Positions 25,741 to 34,910 of a stretch of DNA of 64,000 nt are shown piece by piece (within the stretch, counting starts at the first letter, position 1; every line of letters starts with the position of its first letter). The notes beneath the pieces were generated by a model. That model had not been told where the DNA came from and searched no databases. It worked only from the letters and a program-made list of their open reading frames with translations. The stretch lies in NCBI RefSeq assembly GCF_900096945.1, contig NZ_FMKA01000002.1, positions 124,001-188,000 of the forward strand. Reading direction: 5' to 3'. This stretch comes from Anaerobium acetethylicum (GTDB lineage Bacteria; Bacillota; Clostridia; Lachnospirales; Lachnospiraceae). The position numbers and the translations under genes are program-made.

Positions 25741-27966
25741 GTGAATCAGGAATTGGAAACTTTTGAAGGTTATGTTGAACATATCATATACAGAAATGCC
25801 GATAATGGCTATACGGTAATGAATGTCGTCGGAGACGGCGAGGAAATAACCTGTGTGGGAAGTTTCCATTATATTGGTGAAGGCGAGCTCATCTCTGTTG
25901 AAGGGAGCTATATCGAGCATCCGACCTATGGGCAGCAGCTTCAGGTCGAAAAGCTGGAAATAAAAGCGCCGGAGGACAGGGTGTCGATTGAGAGATATCT
26001 GGGTTCGGGTGCTATAAAAGGCATTGGAACTGCCCTGGCTGCCAGGATCGTAAGGCACTTCAAGAACGACACCTTCCGCATAATCGAGGAGGAGCCGGAG
26101 AGGCTTGTCGAAATCAAGGGAATCAGCGAGAGGAAGGCAAGAGAGATAGCTGAGCAGATCGAGGACAAGAAGGATATGCGCAAGGCCATGATATTCCTTC
26201 AGCAGTACGGCATTTCGACTTCCCTTGCGGCGAAGATATACAATCATTACGGCCCTGCCACCTACAAGGTGGTCAAGGAAAATCCTTATAAAATGGCGGA
26301 TGACATTGAAGGGGTAGGATTCAGGATAGCGGACGAGATTGCGGCGAAGGTAGGAATCCATACGGATTCGGACTTCCGGATACGAAGCGGCATTTTATAT
26401 GCCCTCGTCCAGGCGGCGGCAGACGGCCATACCTATCTTCCGGAGACGGAACTTCTGGGGAAGACCAGCGGTCTGCTTGCAGTTGACGCAGCCCATATCG
26501 GAAAGCATATCATGGATCTGTGCATAAATAAGAAGCTTGTCATCAAGTCCGAAGGGGAACGCAAGGATATTTATGCATCCCAGTACTACTATCTGGAACT
26601 GAACACGGCAAGGATGCTTCATGATCTGGATGTCAGCTGCGATATTCAGGATTCCGTGATCCAGACGGGGCTGAAGGCCATCGAAAGGGAATCGGACATC
26701 ACGCTTGATGAAATGCAGAGGGCAGCGGTATCGGAAGGAGTAAGACATGGACTGATGATCATCACCGGAGGTCCGGGAACAGGAAAAACAACTACCATCA
26801 ATGCCATGATCAAGTATTTCGAACGGGAAGGGCTGGATATTCTCCTTGCGGCACCGACCGGAAGAGCCGCCAAGAGGATGACCGAGACAACCGGATATGA
26901 GGCACAGACGATACACCGCCTTCTTGAAATCACCGGAATACCGGACGATGCAAACCCGAGGATCAATTTTGAAAGGAACGAACAGAACCCGCTGGAAGCG
27001 GATGTGGTCATCATAGACGAAATGTCCATGGTGGATATCCATCTGATTCATGCCCTGCTTCGGGCGGTAACTGTGGGAACCAGGCTGATACTGGTAGGCG
27101 ACGTAAACCAGCTTCCGTCAGTCGGACCGGGAAGCGTCCTGAAGGATATCATCAATGCCGGAGTGTACACTGTGGTCAAGCTTACCAAGGTCTTTAGGCA
27201 GGCAGTGCAGAGTGATATCATTGTAAATGCCCATAAGATCAATGCGGGGGAGAGGGTGGTTCTGGATAATAAGAGCCGCGACTTCTTCTTCCTGAAGAGG
27301 CAGGATCCAAATGTAATCATCAGCATACTCATCCAGCTGATCCAGCAGAAGCTGCCGCCATATGTGGATGCCACATCCTATGATATACAGGTCCTTACAC
27401 CAATGAGAAAAGGCAATCTGGGAGTCGAACGGCTCAATACCATACTCCAGGAATATCTGAATCCAAAGTCTCCCTCAAAAAGAGAAAAAGAGTATGGCCA
27501 GGGGCTTTTCCGCGAAGGCGACAAGGTCATGCAGATAAAGAACAACTACCAGATAGAATGGGAGATCCGCAGCAAATACGGAATTCCTGTAGAAAAGGGA
27601 ACCGGAGTATTCAACGGCGACATGGGGATCGTGAAGGAAATCAATACCTATGCGGAAACCGTAACAGTCGAATTCGATGAATCCCGGCAGGTGGAATATG
27701 CGTTCAAACAGCTGGAGGAGCTTGAACTGGCGTATGCGATAACCATACACAAGTCTCAGGGCAGCGAATATCCAGCAGTCGTGATTCCGCTGCTTACAGG
27801 TCCAAGGATGCTGATGAACAGGAATCTGCTGTATACGGCAGTCACACGAGCCCGAAAATGCGTCACGATCGTTGGAAGTACAGAGACCTTCCAGATGATG
27901 ATTGACAACGAAAGCGAGCAGAAGAGGTATTCGGGGCTCAAAGAAAGGATTCTGGAAATTTCATAA
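25741..27966 (+). CDS. recD2: RecD2-type SF1B DNA helicase
   Basis: The protein of about 741 residues has an N-terminal OB domain (TFEGYVEHIIYRNADNGYTVMNV), helix-hairpin-helix repeats near residues 85-190 and an SF1 helicase core. Motif I is ITGGPGTGKTTTINAM, motif II VVIIDEMSMVD and the last motif YAITIHKSQGSEYP then LLYTAVTRARK. It unwinds DNA 5' to 3' and aids repair without RecBC. The start is uncertain: GTG 25741 lies inside the AAGGATGTGA ribosome site, so TTG 25753 (737 residues) may be the real start. Confidence 0.94.
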   Translation: MNQELETFEGYVEHIIYRNADNGYTVMNVVGDGEEITCVGSFHYIGEGELISVEGSYIEHPTYGQQLQVEKLEIKAPEDRVSIERYLGSGAIKGIGTALAARIVRHFKNDTFRIIEEEPERLVEIKGISERKAREIAEQIEDKKDMRKAMIFLQQYGISTSLAAKIYNHYGPATYKVVKENPYKMADDIEGVGFRIADEIAAKVGIHTDSDFRIRSGILYALVQAAADGHTYLPETELLGKTSGLLAVDAAHIGKHIMDLCINKKLVIKSEGERKDIYASQYYYLELNTARMLHDLDVSCDIQDSVIQTGLKAIERESDITLDEMQRAAVSEGVRHGLMIITGGPGTGKTTTINAMIKYFEREGLDILLAAPTGRAAKRMTETTGYEAQTIHRLLEITGIPDDANPRINFERNEQNPLEADVVIIDEMSMVDIHLIHALLRAVTVGTRLILVGDVNQLPSVGPGSVLKDIINAGVYTVVKLTKVFRQAVQSDIIVNAHKINAGERVVLDNKSRDFFFLKRQDPNVIISILIQLIQQKLPPYVDATSYDIQVLTPMRKGNLGVERLNTILQEYLNPKSPSKREKEYGQGLFREGDKVMQIKNNYQIEWEIRSKYGIPVEKGTGVFNGDMGIVKEINTYAETVTVEFDESRQVEYAFKQLEELELAYAITIHKSQGSEYPAVVIPLLTGPRMLMNRNLLYTAVTRARKCVTIVGSTETFQMMIDNESEQKRYSGLKERILEIS

Positions 27967-28028
27967 TTCTGCAGAGCCATATAGGGAAAAGCCATATAAG
28001 AGAGAGTCATTGGGGGAAAGGATTTTAT

Positions 28029-28751
28029 ATGCAAAAAAACGGACTGGCAGAAGCCATGGCCGAACTGGTCTATCCGAGGCACTGCCCGGTATGCCATGAA
28101 ATAATGCCTTATGGGACAGGGAAAGCCTGTGTCCCATGCAGAGCATCTCTGAGCTGCATCGGCGAACCAAAATGCAGGAAGTGCGGGAAGCCTGTAGACC
28201 AGGAAGAACAGGAATACTGCTTCGACTGCAGCAGGCAGAGTCATTCTTATGAGCAGGGAACTGCGGTCTGGCTCTATGATAAAAAAATGAAAGAATCAAT
28301 CTATCGTTTTAAGTATCACAACAAGCGGGAATATGGCGACTTCTATACAGAAGAGATCATGCGTCATTGCGGCAGCGATATACAGAGATGGAAGGCGGAT
28401 ATGATCATCCCGGTGCCCCTCCATAAATCGAAAATGAGAAAAAGGGGATTCAACCAGGCGGAATTAATTGCCCGCGGAATCGGCGAATCAACAGGAATAC
28501 CAGTCAGAAATGATATTGTGGTAAGGAACAGGAAGACCCTTCCGCAGAAAGAACTGAGCCTGAAGGAAAGGCAAATAAATCTAAAAAGGGCTTTTAAAAT
28601 AGTTGATAATGATGTAGAATTGAAAATAATTATACTGATTGACGATATTTATACAACAGGAAGTACAGTGGACGGAGTGGCAGAAGTTCTGCTTGAGGCG
28701 GGCGCCTCCCGTGTCTATTATGTCAGTATCTGCATCGGAAAAGGAATATAG
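28029..28751 (+). CDS. comF: ComF family phosphoribosyltransferase-like protein
   Basis: The protein of 240 residues has an N-terminal zinc ribbon (CPVCHEIMP, CVPC, CRKCGKP, CFDCSR) and a C-terminal PRT fold with the PRPP loop IILIDDIYTTGSTVDGVAEVL. ComFC-type proteins support DNA uptake and recombination, but in many anaerobes competence is unproven. No comFA helicase is beside it. It follows recD2 closely and precedes yvyF, the order seen in the comF-flgM region of Bacillus subtilis. Confidence 0.9.
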   Translation: MQKNGLAEAMAELVYPRHCPVCHEIMPYGTGKACVPCRASLSCIGEPKCRKCGKPVDQEEQEYCFDCSRQSHSYEQGTAVWLYDKKMKESIYRFKYHNKREYGDFYTEEIMRHCGSDIQRWKADMIIPVPLHKSKMRKRGFNQAELIARGIGESTGIPVRNDIVVRNRKTLPQKELSLKERQINLKRAFKIVDNDVELKIIILIDDIYTTGSTVDGVAEVLLEAGASRVYYVSICIGKGI

Positions 28752-28781
28752 CAGAGGCATCAGGAAAGGACGTGCAGATTC

Positions 28782-29204
28782 TTGGAAGTTAAAAATTGTA
28801 AAGGATGTAAAAAATTATTTAATTATATCGGGGGGGTCCAGTTGTGCCCCGTATGCAGAGAGGCTCTTGAGGATAAATTTCAAGCCGTTAAGAAATACAT
28901 TTATGAGAATCCAAAGGCTTCTCTGGTTGAAATATCGGAGGACAATGACGTATCGAATACCCAGCTCAGACAGTGGATACGGGAAGAGAGACTTATGTTT
29001 ACAGAGGATTCCGTAATAGGAATAGAGTGTGAAAACTGTGGGACCAGAATCAATACGGGACGTTTCTGCCGCAGATGCAAGGAGACACTTGCAAATACGC
29101 TGAACAGTGCATACCAGAAGCCTGCAGTCAGGGACGAACAGAAAAAATCACAGAACAGCGCAAGCAGGATGAGATTTCTTGAAGGATGGAACAACAGCAA
29201 TTAG
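28782..29204 (+). CDS. yvyF: YvyF-like flagellar-region zinc-ribbon protein
   Basis: The protein of 140 residues starts at TTG 28782 (AGGAAAGGA upstream). It has two zinc ribbons, CKGCKKLFNYIGGVQLCPVC at the N-terminus and CENCGTRINTGRFCRRC at the C-terminus. A winged-helix-like middle (YENPKASLVEISEDNDVSNTQLRQWIREERL) separates them. This is the layout of YvyF/TIGR03826 in the flgM operon of Bacillus. FlgM is not found downstream; two membrane proteins of unknown role follow instead. Confidence 0.83.
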   Translation: MEVKNCKGCKKLFNYIGGVQLCPVCREALEDKFQAVKKYIYENPKASLVEISEDNDVSNTQLRQWIREERLMFTEDSVIGIECENCGTRINTGRFCRRCKETLANTLNSAYQKPAVRDEQKKSQNSASRMRFLEGWNNSN

Positions 29205-29308
29205 AAATAGCAGCCCCGCATTTATAGAAAAAGGCGACGAGAGCTTTCGTAAGGCAGAGGCGGAATTGTTGACAGGCATCAATAACAGAAGGACAGGGAT
29301 TGTGACAT

Positions 29309-29764
29309 ATGTTAAATGAAGAGAGAATCAAGCTTATGACTAAGATGGCCATATATGAGAAGCGTGAAGGAAAAGAGATGCTTCCTGTTGGCGATTACTA
29401 CAAAAGCGATTATGTCAGTCTTAAAATGGTAACGACGGGCATCAGCATCACAATAGCATATATTCTTCTGGTTGTGCTCTGGGGTATTTCAAAAGCGGAA
29501 TACCTGATGGCAAACATCCATAAAATAGATCTGGCTTATCTGATCAAAAAAATAGCAGCCGGATATATTCTTCTGCTCCTTGCTTATCTTCTTATTTCCT
29601 TTATTGTGTACATGCTTAAATACAGGGCAGCAAAAAAGAGCTTGAAAAAGTATTATAAACAGCTGAAACAGCTCGGAGCGTTATATGAGGATGAAGCTAG
29701 TGTATCCGACAGCTTGGATGAAACGGGAGGAGGGCCTGATCATGACGAATTTACTGGTGTTTAA
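29309..29764 (+). CDS. Unknown two-segment membrane protein
   Basis: I do not recognise this 151-residue protein. It has a charged N-terminus (about 40 residues), two membrane segments (TTGISITIAYILLVVLW and AAGYILLLLAYLLISFIVY) and a basic cytoplasmic tail (KYRAAKKSLKKYYKQLKQL) ending acidic. The tail overlaps the next gene by 23 bases, so the two are translationally coupled. AAGGACAGGGATTGTGAC precedes the ATG. It lies upstream of cdaA. Confidence 0.75.
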   Translation: MLNEERIKLMTKMAIYEKREGKEMLPVGDYYKSDYVSLKMVTTGISITIAYILLVVLWGISKAEYLMANIHKIDLAYLIKKIAAGYILLLLAYLLISFIVYMLKYRAAKKSLKKYYKQLKQLGALYEDEASVSDSLDETGGGPDHDEFTGV

Positions 29765-30671
29765 AGAAAGAATTAAAAACTTCTATAACAAGTATGAGAT
29801 ATATGTTACGCCATTTTTGAAATTTATGCTGGCATTCATCGCGTTTGTGTTAATCAACATGAACCTGGGTTTTATGGAAAAGATCAATAATCCATTAATC
29901 GTATTCATGCTTGCGCTTTTATGCTCTTTTCTGCCTTTTGGCATTACCGCCGTTATGGCGGCTGGTCTGATCGTTGCTCATATATATGCCGTATCCCTTG
30001 AGGTTGCGCTTGTGACGTTGATTCTTATGCTGCTTATGTTTCTGCTCTACTACAGGTTTGCACCGAAAGATGGCTATCTGATCATACTGACTCCGATTTC
30101 GTTCGCACTGAATATCCCTTATGTGATGCCGCTTGCAGCCGGTCTTATGGGGACACCTATATCGGCAGTGCCGGTAGCCTTTGGAACGGTGATCTATTAT
30201 ATAATCAGGTATGTAAAAGATAATTCGACTGCTCTCAGCAATTCTGAAAGCGGCGTATCAGTAGAGAATTTCACCTACATAATCGACAGTCTTGTCAATA
30301 ACAAGACCATGTTCATAATTATCGCGGCATTCGTTGCTGCTACAACTGCAGTATATGTAATAAGACAATTCTCGTTCGATCATTCATGGTTTGTGGCAAT
30401 TGTTACAGGAGGATTGGCAGAGCTTCTGGTTATCATAGTAGGAATTCTTACGCTTGATATAGATATGAACTTCACATCACTGATACTCGGTGCTGCGGCA
30501 TCCTTTGCGATAGCGGCCGTACTGCGGTTCTTCATATTCAGTGTGGATTATACCAGGACGGAGTATGTGCAGTTTGAGGATGATGAATATTACTATTATG
30601 TCAAGGCGGTTCCGAAACTTGTCATAACGACACCAGAAAAGAAAGTAAAACATATCAATAAACAGAAATAG
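29742..30671 (+). CDS. Unknown polytopic membrane protein with acidic-tyrosine tail
   Basis: This protein of 309 residues starts MTNLLVFKERIKNFYNKY after GGGAGGAGGG. It has about nine hydrophobic segments and a soluble tail (VDYTRTEYVQFEDDEYYYYV, then AVPKLVITTPEKKVKHINKQK). I do not recognise a transporter or enzyme signature. It is coupled to the upstream small membrane protein and lies 60 bases before cdaA, with no clear promoter or terminator between, so a role linked to c-di-AMP or envelope state is possible but unproven. The ORF-track start (29685) was rejected. Confidence 0.8.
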   Translation: MTNLLVFKERIKNFYNKYEIYVTPFLKFMLAFIAFVLINMNLGFMEKINNPLIVFMLALLCSFLPFGITAVMAAGLIVAHIYAVSLEVALVTLILMLLMFLLYYRFAPKDGYLIILTPISFALNIPYVMPLAAGLMGTPISAVPVAFGTVIYYIIRYVKDNSTALSNSESGVSVENFTYIIDSLVNNKTMFIIIAAFVAATTAVYVIRQFSFDHSWFVAIVTGGLAELLVIIVGILTLDIDMNFTSLILGAAASFAIAAVLRFFIFSVDYTRTEYVQFEDDEYYYYVKAVPKLVITTPEKKVKHINKQK

Positions 30672-30731
30672 CGGCCTGGCCGCAAGGCGCAGGGCCGTTA
30701 CCATAAATATATTTGAAAGGATGTGACAACG

Positions 30732-31613
30732 TTGAATAATATTATGGATTTTATAGATAAATATTTAACACGGCTGTCCCTTCCTAAAGTCGGAGTTACA
30801 GATCTGGTGGAAATTGCCATATTGGCTGTTCTTGTGTATCAGATCATGCTGTGGATCAAGAACACAAGGGCATGGATGCTGTTAAAGGGCATCGTTGTCC
30901 TGGGTGTATTTATACTTCTTGCGTATATTTTCAACATGAATACAATTCTCTGGATTGCCAGCAAGACTATCAACGTGGCGATCATTGCAGTTGTAATCGT
31001 TTTTCAGCCTGAACTCAGGAAGGCTCTTGAGCAGCTTGGCAGAAGAAATTTCCTGTCTGCGATTTTTGCTTTCGACAACTCCAAAGAAGGCACTGAAAGG
31101 TTCAGCGACAGGACAGTCAATGAAATCGTAAAAGCGGTTTATGAGATGTCAAAAGTCAAGACAGGTGCATTGATTGTGGTTGAGCAGAACATCATGCTGA
31201 ATGAATACGAACGAACCGGCATACAGCTCGATTCGTTGCTTTCAAGCCAGCTGCTCATCAATATATTTGAGCATAACACGCCACTGCATGACGGTGCCAT
31301 TATTGTGAGGGGAAACAGGATCGTATCAGCTACCTGCTATCTGCCCCTTTCGGACAGCATGTCACTAGGCAAAGAGCTTGGAACCAGACACAGGGCGGCA
31401 GTCGGCATAAGCGAAGCTACCGATTCCCTGACGATAGTGGTTTCGGAAGAGACTGGGAAGGTATCAATTGCCATTGGAGGCGAACTGATCCGCAATATTG
31501 AAGCAGAAGTGCTGAAGAAATATCTGGTTTCAATCCAGAATAAATCAATGGACTTCAAACGTTTCAGGTTATGGAGAGGGAGGGCTAAAAATGAAAAAAA
31601 TGCTGACAAATAA
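30732..31613 (+). CDS. cdaA: Membrane diadenylate cyclase CdaA
   Basis: The protein has three N-terminal membrane segments and a DisA_N/DAC domain with the DGA motif (PLHDGAIIVRGNRI) and the RHR motif (LGTRHRAAVGISE). It makes c-di-AMP from two ATP. The start is probably TTG 30732: the GTG at 30723 used by the track lies inside AAAGGATGTGA, which reads as an extended ribosome site. The cdaR gene overlaps its end by 23 bases and glmM follows, the standard Firmicute operon. Confidence 0.95.
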   Translation: MNNIMDFIDKYLTRLSLPKVGVTDLVEIAILAVLVYQIMLWIKNTRAWMLLKGIVVLGVFILLAYIFNMNTILWIASKTINVAIIAVVIVFQPELRKALEQLGRRNFLSAIFAFDNSKEGTERFSDRTVNEIVKAVYEMSKVKTGALIVVEQNIMLNEYERTGIQLDSLLSSQLLINIFEHNTPLHDGAIIVRGNRIVSATCYLPLSDSMSLGKELGTRHRAAVGISEATDSLTIVVSEETGKVSIAIGGELIRNIEAEVLKKYLVSIQNKSMDFKRFRLWRGRAKNEKNADK

Positions 31614-32856
31614 TATTGGCCTTAAGCTTCTTGCGGTTTTTGCAGCATCCCTTCTGTGGCTTATTGTTGTGAATATAGACGATCCGGTCATTACCAAGAC
31701 TTTTACGGGGATTCCCGTTACGATAATAAATGATGAAGCGATTACTGAAAATGGTAAAGTCTACACAATACTGGAGGGAAGCGATACCGTAAGCTATACG
31801 GTCAGGGGAAACAGAAAAGTAGTGGACGGCCTGAGAAACACTGATTTTGTTGCAGTTGCAGATATGGAAGAGCTGATTTTCCTGGATACGGTGCCAATTA
31901 CCATAACCCCGACAAAAAATGCGGATAAAATAGATTCCGTATCGCAGACGCAGACCCTTAAGGTCAGTATAGAGGATGCGGATACCAAGCAGTTCCCTGT
32001 AACTGTCGTGACTTACGGAACACCGGCAGAAGGCTATGCGGTAGGTGAAACAAAAGCATCTCCGAACAGCATCAAGATCACCGGTCCGGTCTCAGTTGTG
32101 AAAAAAGTCAGCCAGGTAAAAGTTGAACTCGACGTTTCGAATATGAACGGGAATATGGAAGTGCAGCTCCAGCCTAAGCTTTATGACAGTGATGGAGAAA
32201 ATGTGGACGCAACAAGAATCACATTCAGCAACGATGGAATTACAGTTAATATGAACATGCTCAGGACGAAGAATGTGGATTTAAGCTTTGAAACGGAAGG
32301 GACTCCGGAGGATGGCTATGAGTTTGTCGGAATCAGCTACGAGCCGACCACGGTAACCATAGCGGGAACACGTACGGCGCTTGCGGAAATTTCCACAATT
32401 GACGTGCCGAAGGAAGCCGTAAATATAGCCGGAGCGACGGGTGATATAGAGGTGGTCGTAGACATACGGGAATATCTTCCTGAGACTGTCAGGCTTACAG
32501 ATGAAAGCTATGCCTCTGTTCTGGTAACTGTAAAAATAGAAAAACTGACATCTAAGACGTTGGAACTGCCTCAGACGAGCATTGCCATACTGAACCTTCC
32601 TGAAGGACTGAATATGAGCTATGCCGATACAGCTCCGGCAAAGATAACTGTCAGAGGACTTGGGGCTGACATGGAGCTTCTTACTATAGAACAGATAACA
32701 GCCCAGCTTGATCTTGACAACCTTGCGGCAGGCTCCCATTCGCTGCCTTTGAAGATAAAGGTTCCGGAAAAATACGAGGTCATAGGAGAAGCGGCAATGA
32801 ATATCATACTGAGCGCCCCGGAAGAAGTGCCTGAAACGACAGAAGAAGTGCAGTAG
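31591..32856 (+). CDS. cdaR: CdaA regulator CdaR (YbbR-domain protein)
   Basis: The protein of 421 residues has one N-terminal membrane anchor ([19 protein letters not shown]) and four YbbR-type repeats outside the membrane, with recurring patterns such as VKITGP or VTIAG followed by V. It binds CdaA and tunes c-di-AMP production. GGAGAGGGAGGG lies inside the end of cdaA. The length and repeat number match the family. Confidence 0.92.
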   Translation: MKKMLTNNIGLKLLAVFAASLLWLIVVNIDDPVITKTFTGIPVTIINDEAITENGKVYTILEGSDTVSYTVRGNRKVVDGLRNTDFVAVADMEELIFLDTVPITITPTKNADKIDSVSQTQTLKVSIEDADTKQFPVTVVTYGTPAEGYAVGETKASPNSIKITGPVSVVKKVSQVKVELDVSNMNGNMEVQLQPKLYDSDGENVDATRITFSNDGITVNMNMLRTKNVDLSFETEGTPEDGYEFVGISYEPTTVTIAGTRTALAEISTIDVPKEAVNIAGATGDIEVVVDIREYLPETVRLTDESYASVLVTVKIEKLTSKTLELPQTSIAILNLPEGLNMSYADTAPAKITVRGLGADMELLTIEQITAQLDLDNLAAGSHSLPLKIKVPEKYEVIGEAAMNIILSAPEEVPETTEEVQ

Positions 32857-32906
32857 ATAAAAAGATAACTTTCAAAATAGGAATAGGAATCATGGAGGGA
32901 AAATAT

Positions 32907-34256
32907 ATGGCAAGATTATTTGGAACCGATGGCGTAAGAGGAGTGGCAAATTCAGAACTAACGCCTGAACTGGCTATGAAACTGGGACAGGCAGGAGCAT
33001 ATGTGCTCACCAAAGAGAATAAGCATAAACCGACTATCATTGTCGGATGCGACACCCGTATATCCGGAGGAATGCTTGCGAATGCAATGATGGCAGGGAT
33101 CTGTTCAGTAGGAGCGAATGCAGTATATGTTGGGATTCTTCCTACGCCAGCTGTGGCCTATCTTACGAGAAAGTACAAGGTGGATGCAGGAGTTGTCATC
33201 TCAGCATCCCATAATCCCATGGAATTCAACGGAATCAAATTTTTCAACAGCGAGGGCTACAAGCTTTCTGACAGCCTTGAAGATGAGATCGAAGTTCTCA
33301 TAAACAACGATATGCTTGACGTTCCGATGCCGACAGGATCAGGAATCGGAAGCGTTGAATACAGGCTGGATGCAAGGGAAGATTACATCAGGTTTGCAGA
33401 ATCCCTTGTAAAGGTTGACCTCAAAGGCATGAAAATCGTAGTGGACTGTGCAGAAGGCGCAGCACATTACACTTCAGTGGAAACTCTGAAGCAGCTTGGA
33501 GCAGAGCTGATTGCGCTTCATACGAATCCGGACGGAACAAATATCAATGCAAACTGCGGCTCGACCCATATGGAAGAGCTTATGGCCAGGGTCGTTTTTG
33601 AAGATGCCCACATAGGAATCGCATTTGACGGCGATGCTGACAGAATGCTGGCGGTTGACGAAAATGGTAAAATCGTAGATGGAGACCAGATCATGGCCAT
33701 CTGCGGAAACTATATGAAGGATCAGGGAAAACTTAAAAAGAACACCATCGTTGCAACTGTTATGAGCAACCTGGGCTTCACTTTAATGGCTAAGGAAAAC
33801 GGGATCAACCTGGAACGCACAAAAGTAGGGGACAGATATGTTCTTGAACATATGATGGGAATCGGAGGCAACCTGGGCGGAGAACAGTCGGGCCATGTCA
33901 TATTCTTGGACGAGAATACCACCGGAGACGGCCTGCTGAGCGCCCTTCACCTTCTGGAAGTAATGGTAGCCACAAAGAAACCACTTTCAGAGCTTGCTTC
34001 AATCATGCAGGTTCTGCCACAGGCCCTTGTCAATGCAAAAGTGCCTGTCCACAAGAGGGATAAATATATGGAATACCCTGAAATTGCAGAGGCAATCAGC
34101 GAGCTGGAACGGAAATTTGCCGGAGAAGGCCGCGTGCTGATCAGACCATCCGGAACCGAACCGCTTGTCAGGGTAATGATCGAGGGCAAAGATCAGAAAC
34201 AAATCGACGAAGAGGCTGGAAAATTAGCAAAATTAATTACAAAAACTATGCTGTAG
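32907..34256 (+). CDS. glmM: Phosphoglucosamine mutase
   Basis: The enzyme of 449 residues starts [15 protein letters not shown]. The phosphoserine loop is [17 protein letters not shown], the metal loop is [12 protein letters not shown] and the sugar-binding and phosphate-binding motifs are [10 protein letters not shown] and [13 protein letters not shown]. It converts glucosamine-6-phosphate to glucosamine-1-phosphate for peptidoglycan. The start was set at 32907 by GGAGGGAAAATAT, not at 32892. GlmM is known to bind and restrain CdaA in Bacillus and Lactococcus. Confidence 0.97.
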   Translation: MARLFGTDGVRGVANSELTPELAMKLGQAGAYVLTKENKHKPTIIVGCDTRISGGMLANAMMAGICSVGANAVYVGILPTPAVAYLTRKYKVDAGVVISASHNPMEFNGIKFFNSEGYKLSDSLEDEIEVLINNDMLDVPMPTGSGIGSVEYRLDAREDYIRFAESLVKVDLKGMKIVVDCAEGAAHYTSVETLKQLGAELIALHTNPDGTNINANCGSTHMEELMARVVFEDAHIGIAFDGDADRMLAVDENGKIVDGDQIMAICGNYMKDQGKLKKNTIVATVMSNLGFTLMAKENGINLERTKVGDRYVLEHMMGIGGNLGGEQSGHVIFLDENTTGDGLLSALHLLEVMVATKKPLSELASIMQVLPQALVNAKVPVHKRDKYMEYPEIAEAISELERKFAGEGRVLIRPSGTEPLVRVMIEGKDQKQIDEEAGKLAKLITKTML

Positions 34257-34310
34257 AATCTGGGAGATAACAGATGAAACAGATTTATAACAGTATCGGA
34301 GGAAAGATTA

Positions 34311-34574
34311 ATGGTAAGTCGCAAAGTAATTGTTCATAATGCAACAGGCCTTCACCTGAGGCCGGCAGGGATTTTATGTAAGGAAGCCATGAAATATAAA
34401 TCACGTGTTTCATTCGCATTCAGAGACAGTGTAGCAAATGCAAAAAGCGTGCTCAGTGTCCTGGGAGCATGCGTTAAAAGCGGAGATGAAATAGAACTGA
34501 TCTGTGAGGGTGAAGATGAAGAAACTGCATTAAAGGAGCTCATTGAGGCGATTGAAAGCGGACTGGGTGAATAA
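34311..34574 (+). CDS. ptsH: Phosphocarrier protein HPr
   Basis: The protein of 87 residues has the active-site His in NATGLHLRPAGILCKEA and the regulatory Ser region NAKSVLSVLGACVKSGDEI. It carries phosphate from Enzyme I to PTS sugar permeases, and Ser phosphorylation would feed catabolite control. Enzyme I (ptsI) is not nearby. It follows glmM by 54 bases with GGAGGAAAGATTA upstream, so it is probably the last gene of the cdaA operon. Confidence 0.95.
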   Translation: MVSRKVIVHNATGLHLRPAGILCKEAMKYKSRVSFAFRDSVANAKSVLSVLGACVKSGDEIELICEGEDEETALKELIEAIESGLGE

Positions 34575-34622
34575 ATATTCGGTTTAGGCTCTTAGGTGTT
34601 CCAAATATTCTTCCGTAATGGA

Positions 34623-34651
34623 TTGTAAAAAAAAATATTCAATGATATAAT
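34623..34651 (+). promoter_or_regulatory. Promoter for leuA
   Basis: TTGTAA (34623-34628), a 17-base spacer and TATAAT (34646-34651). Transcription would start near 34658, 250 bases before leuA. Confidence 0.78.
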
Positions 34652-34657
34652 CAGATT

Positions 34658-34910
34658 TACAATACCCGGAAATAGCCGGGATATTGAATTTATTTTAAGG
34701 GAATGATTAAGATGGGGCTAGGACAGTAAGCACAAAGTTATTTATCATCAAAAAATACAGCGTAATTTACCGACTCCATAGCTGTTAGTGGATTAAACGG
34801 CATATCAGCAGAATGCTCGAATATTTATGCAGGCATGACTGATAATAATTCCGGCGGAACTATTTCCGGCCGGTGAAGCGAAAACACATCAGAAAATGGA
34901 GGAAATGATT
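34658..34910 (+). promoter_or_regulatory. Long leader of leuA with hairpins and a mini-ORF
   Basis: CCCGG-N6-CCGGG forms a hairpin right at the 5' end. Next comes AAGGGA followed by ATGATTAAGATGGGGCTAGG and ACAGTAA, a mini-ORF of 5-8 codons with one rare CTA Leu codon. Near the 3' end CCGGCGGAA-N3-TTTCCGGCCGG can form an imperfect hairpin about 25 bases before the leuA ribosome site. No T-box (GGGTGGNACCGCG) and no T-run are present. The regulator is unknown; leucine control by peptide translation or an RNA element is a guess. Confidence 0.4.

Noticed and set aside
34658-34910. T-box riboswitch before leuA
   Set aside because: The T-box core is not present; GGCGGAACTATTTCC is only superficially similar and no terminator follows.
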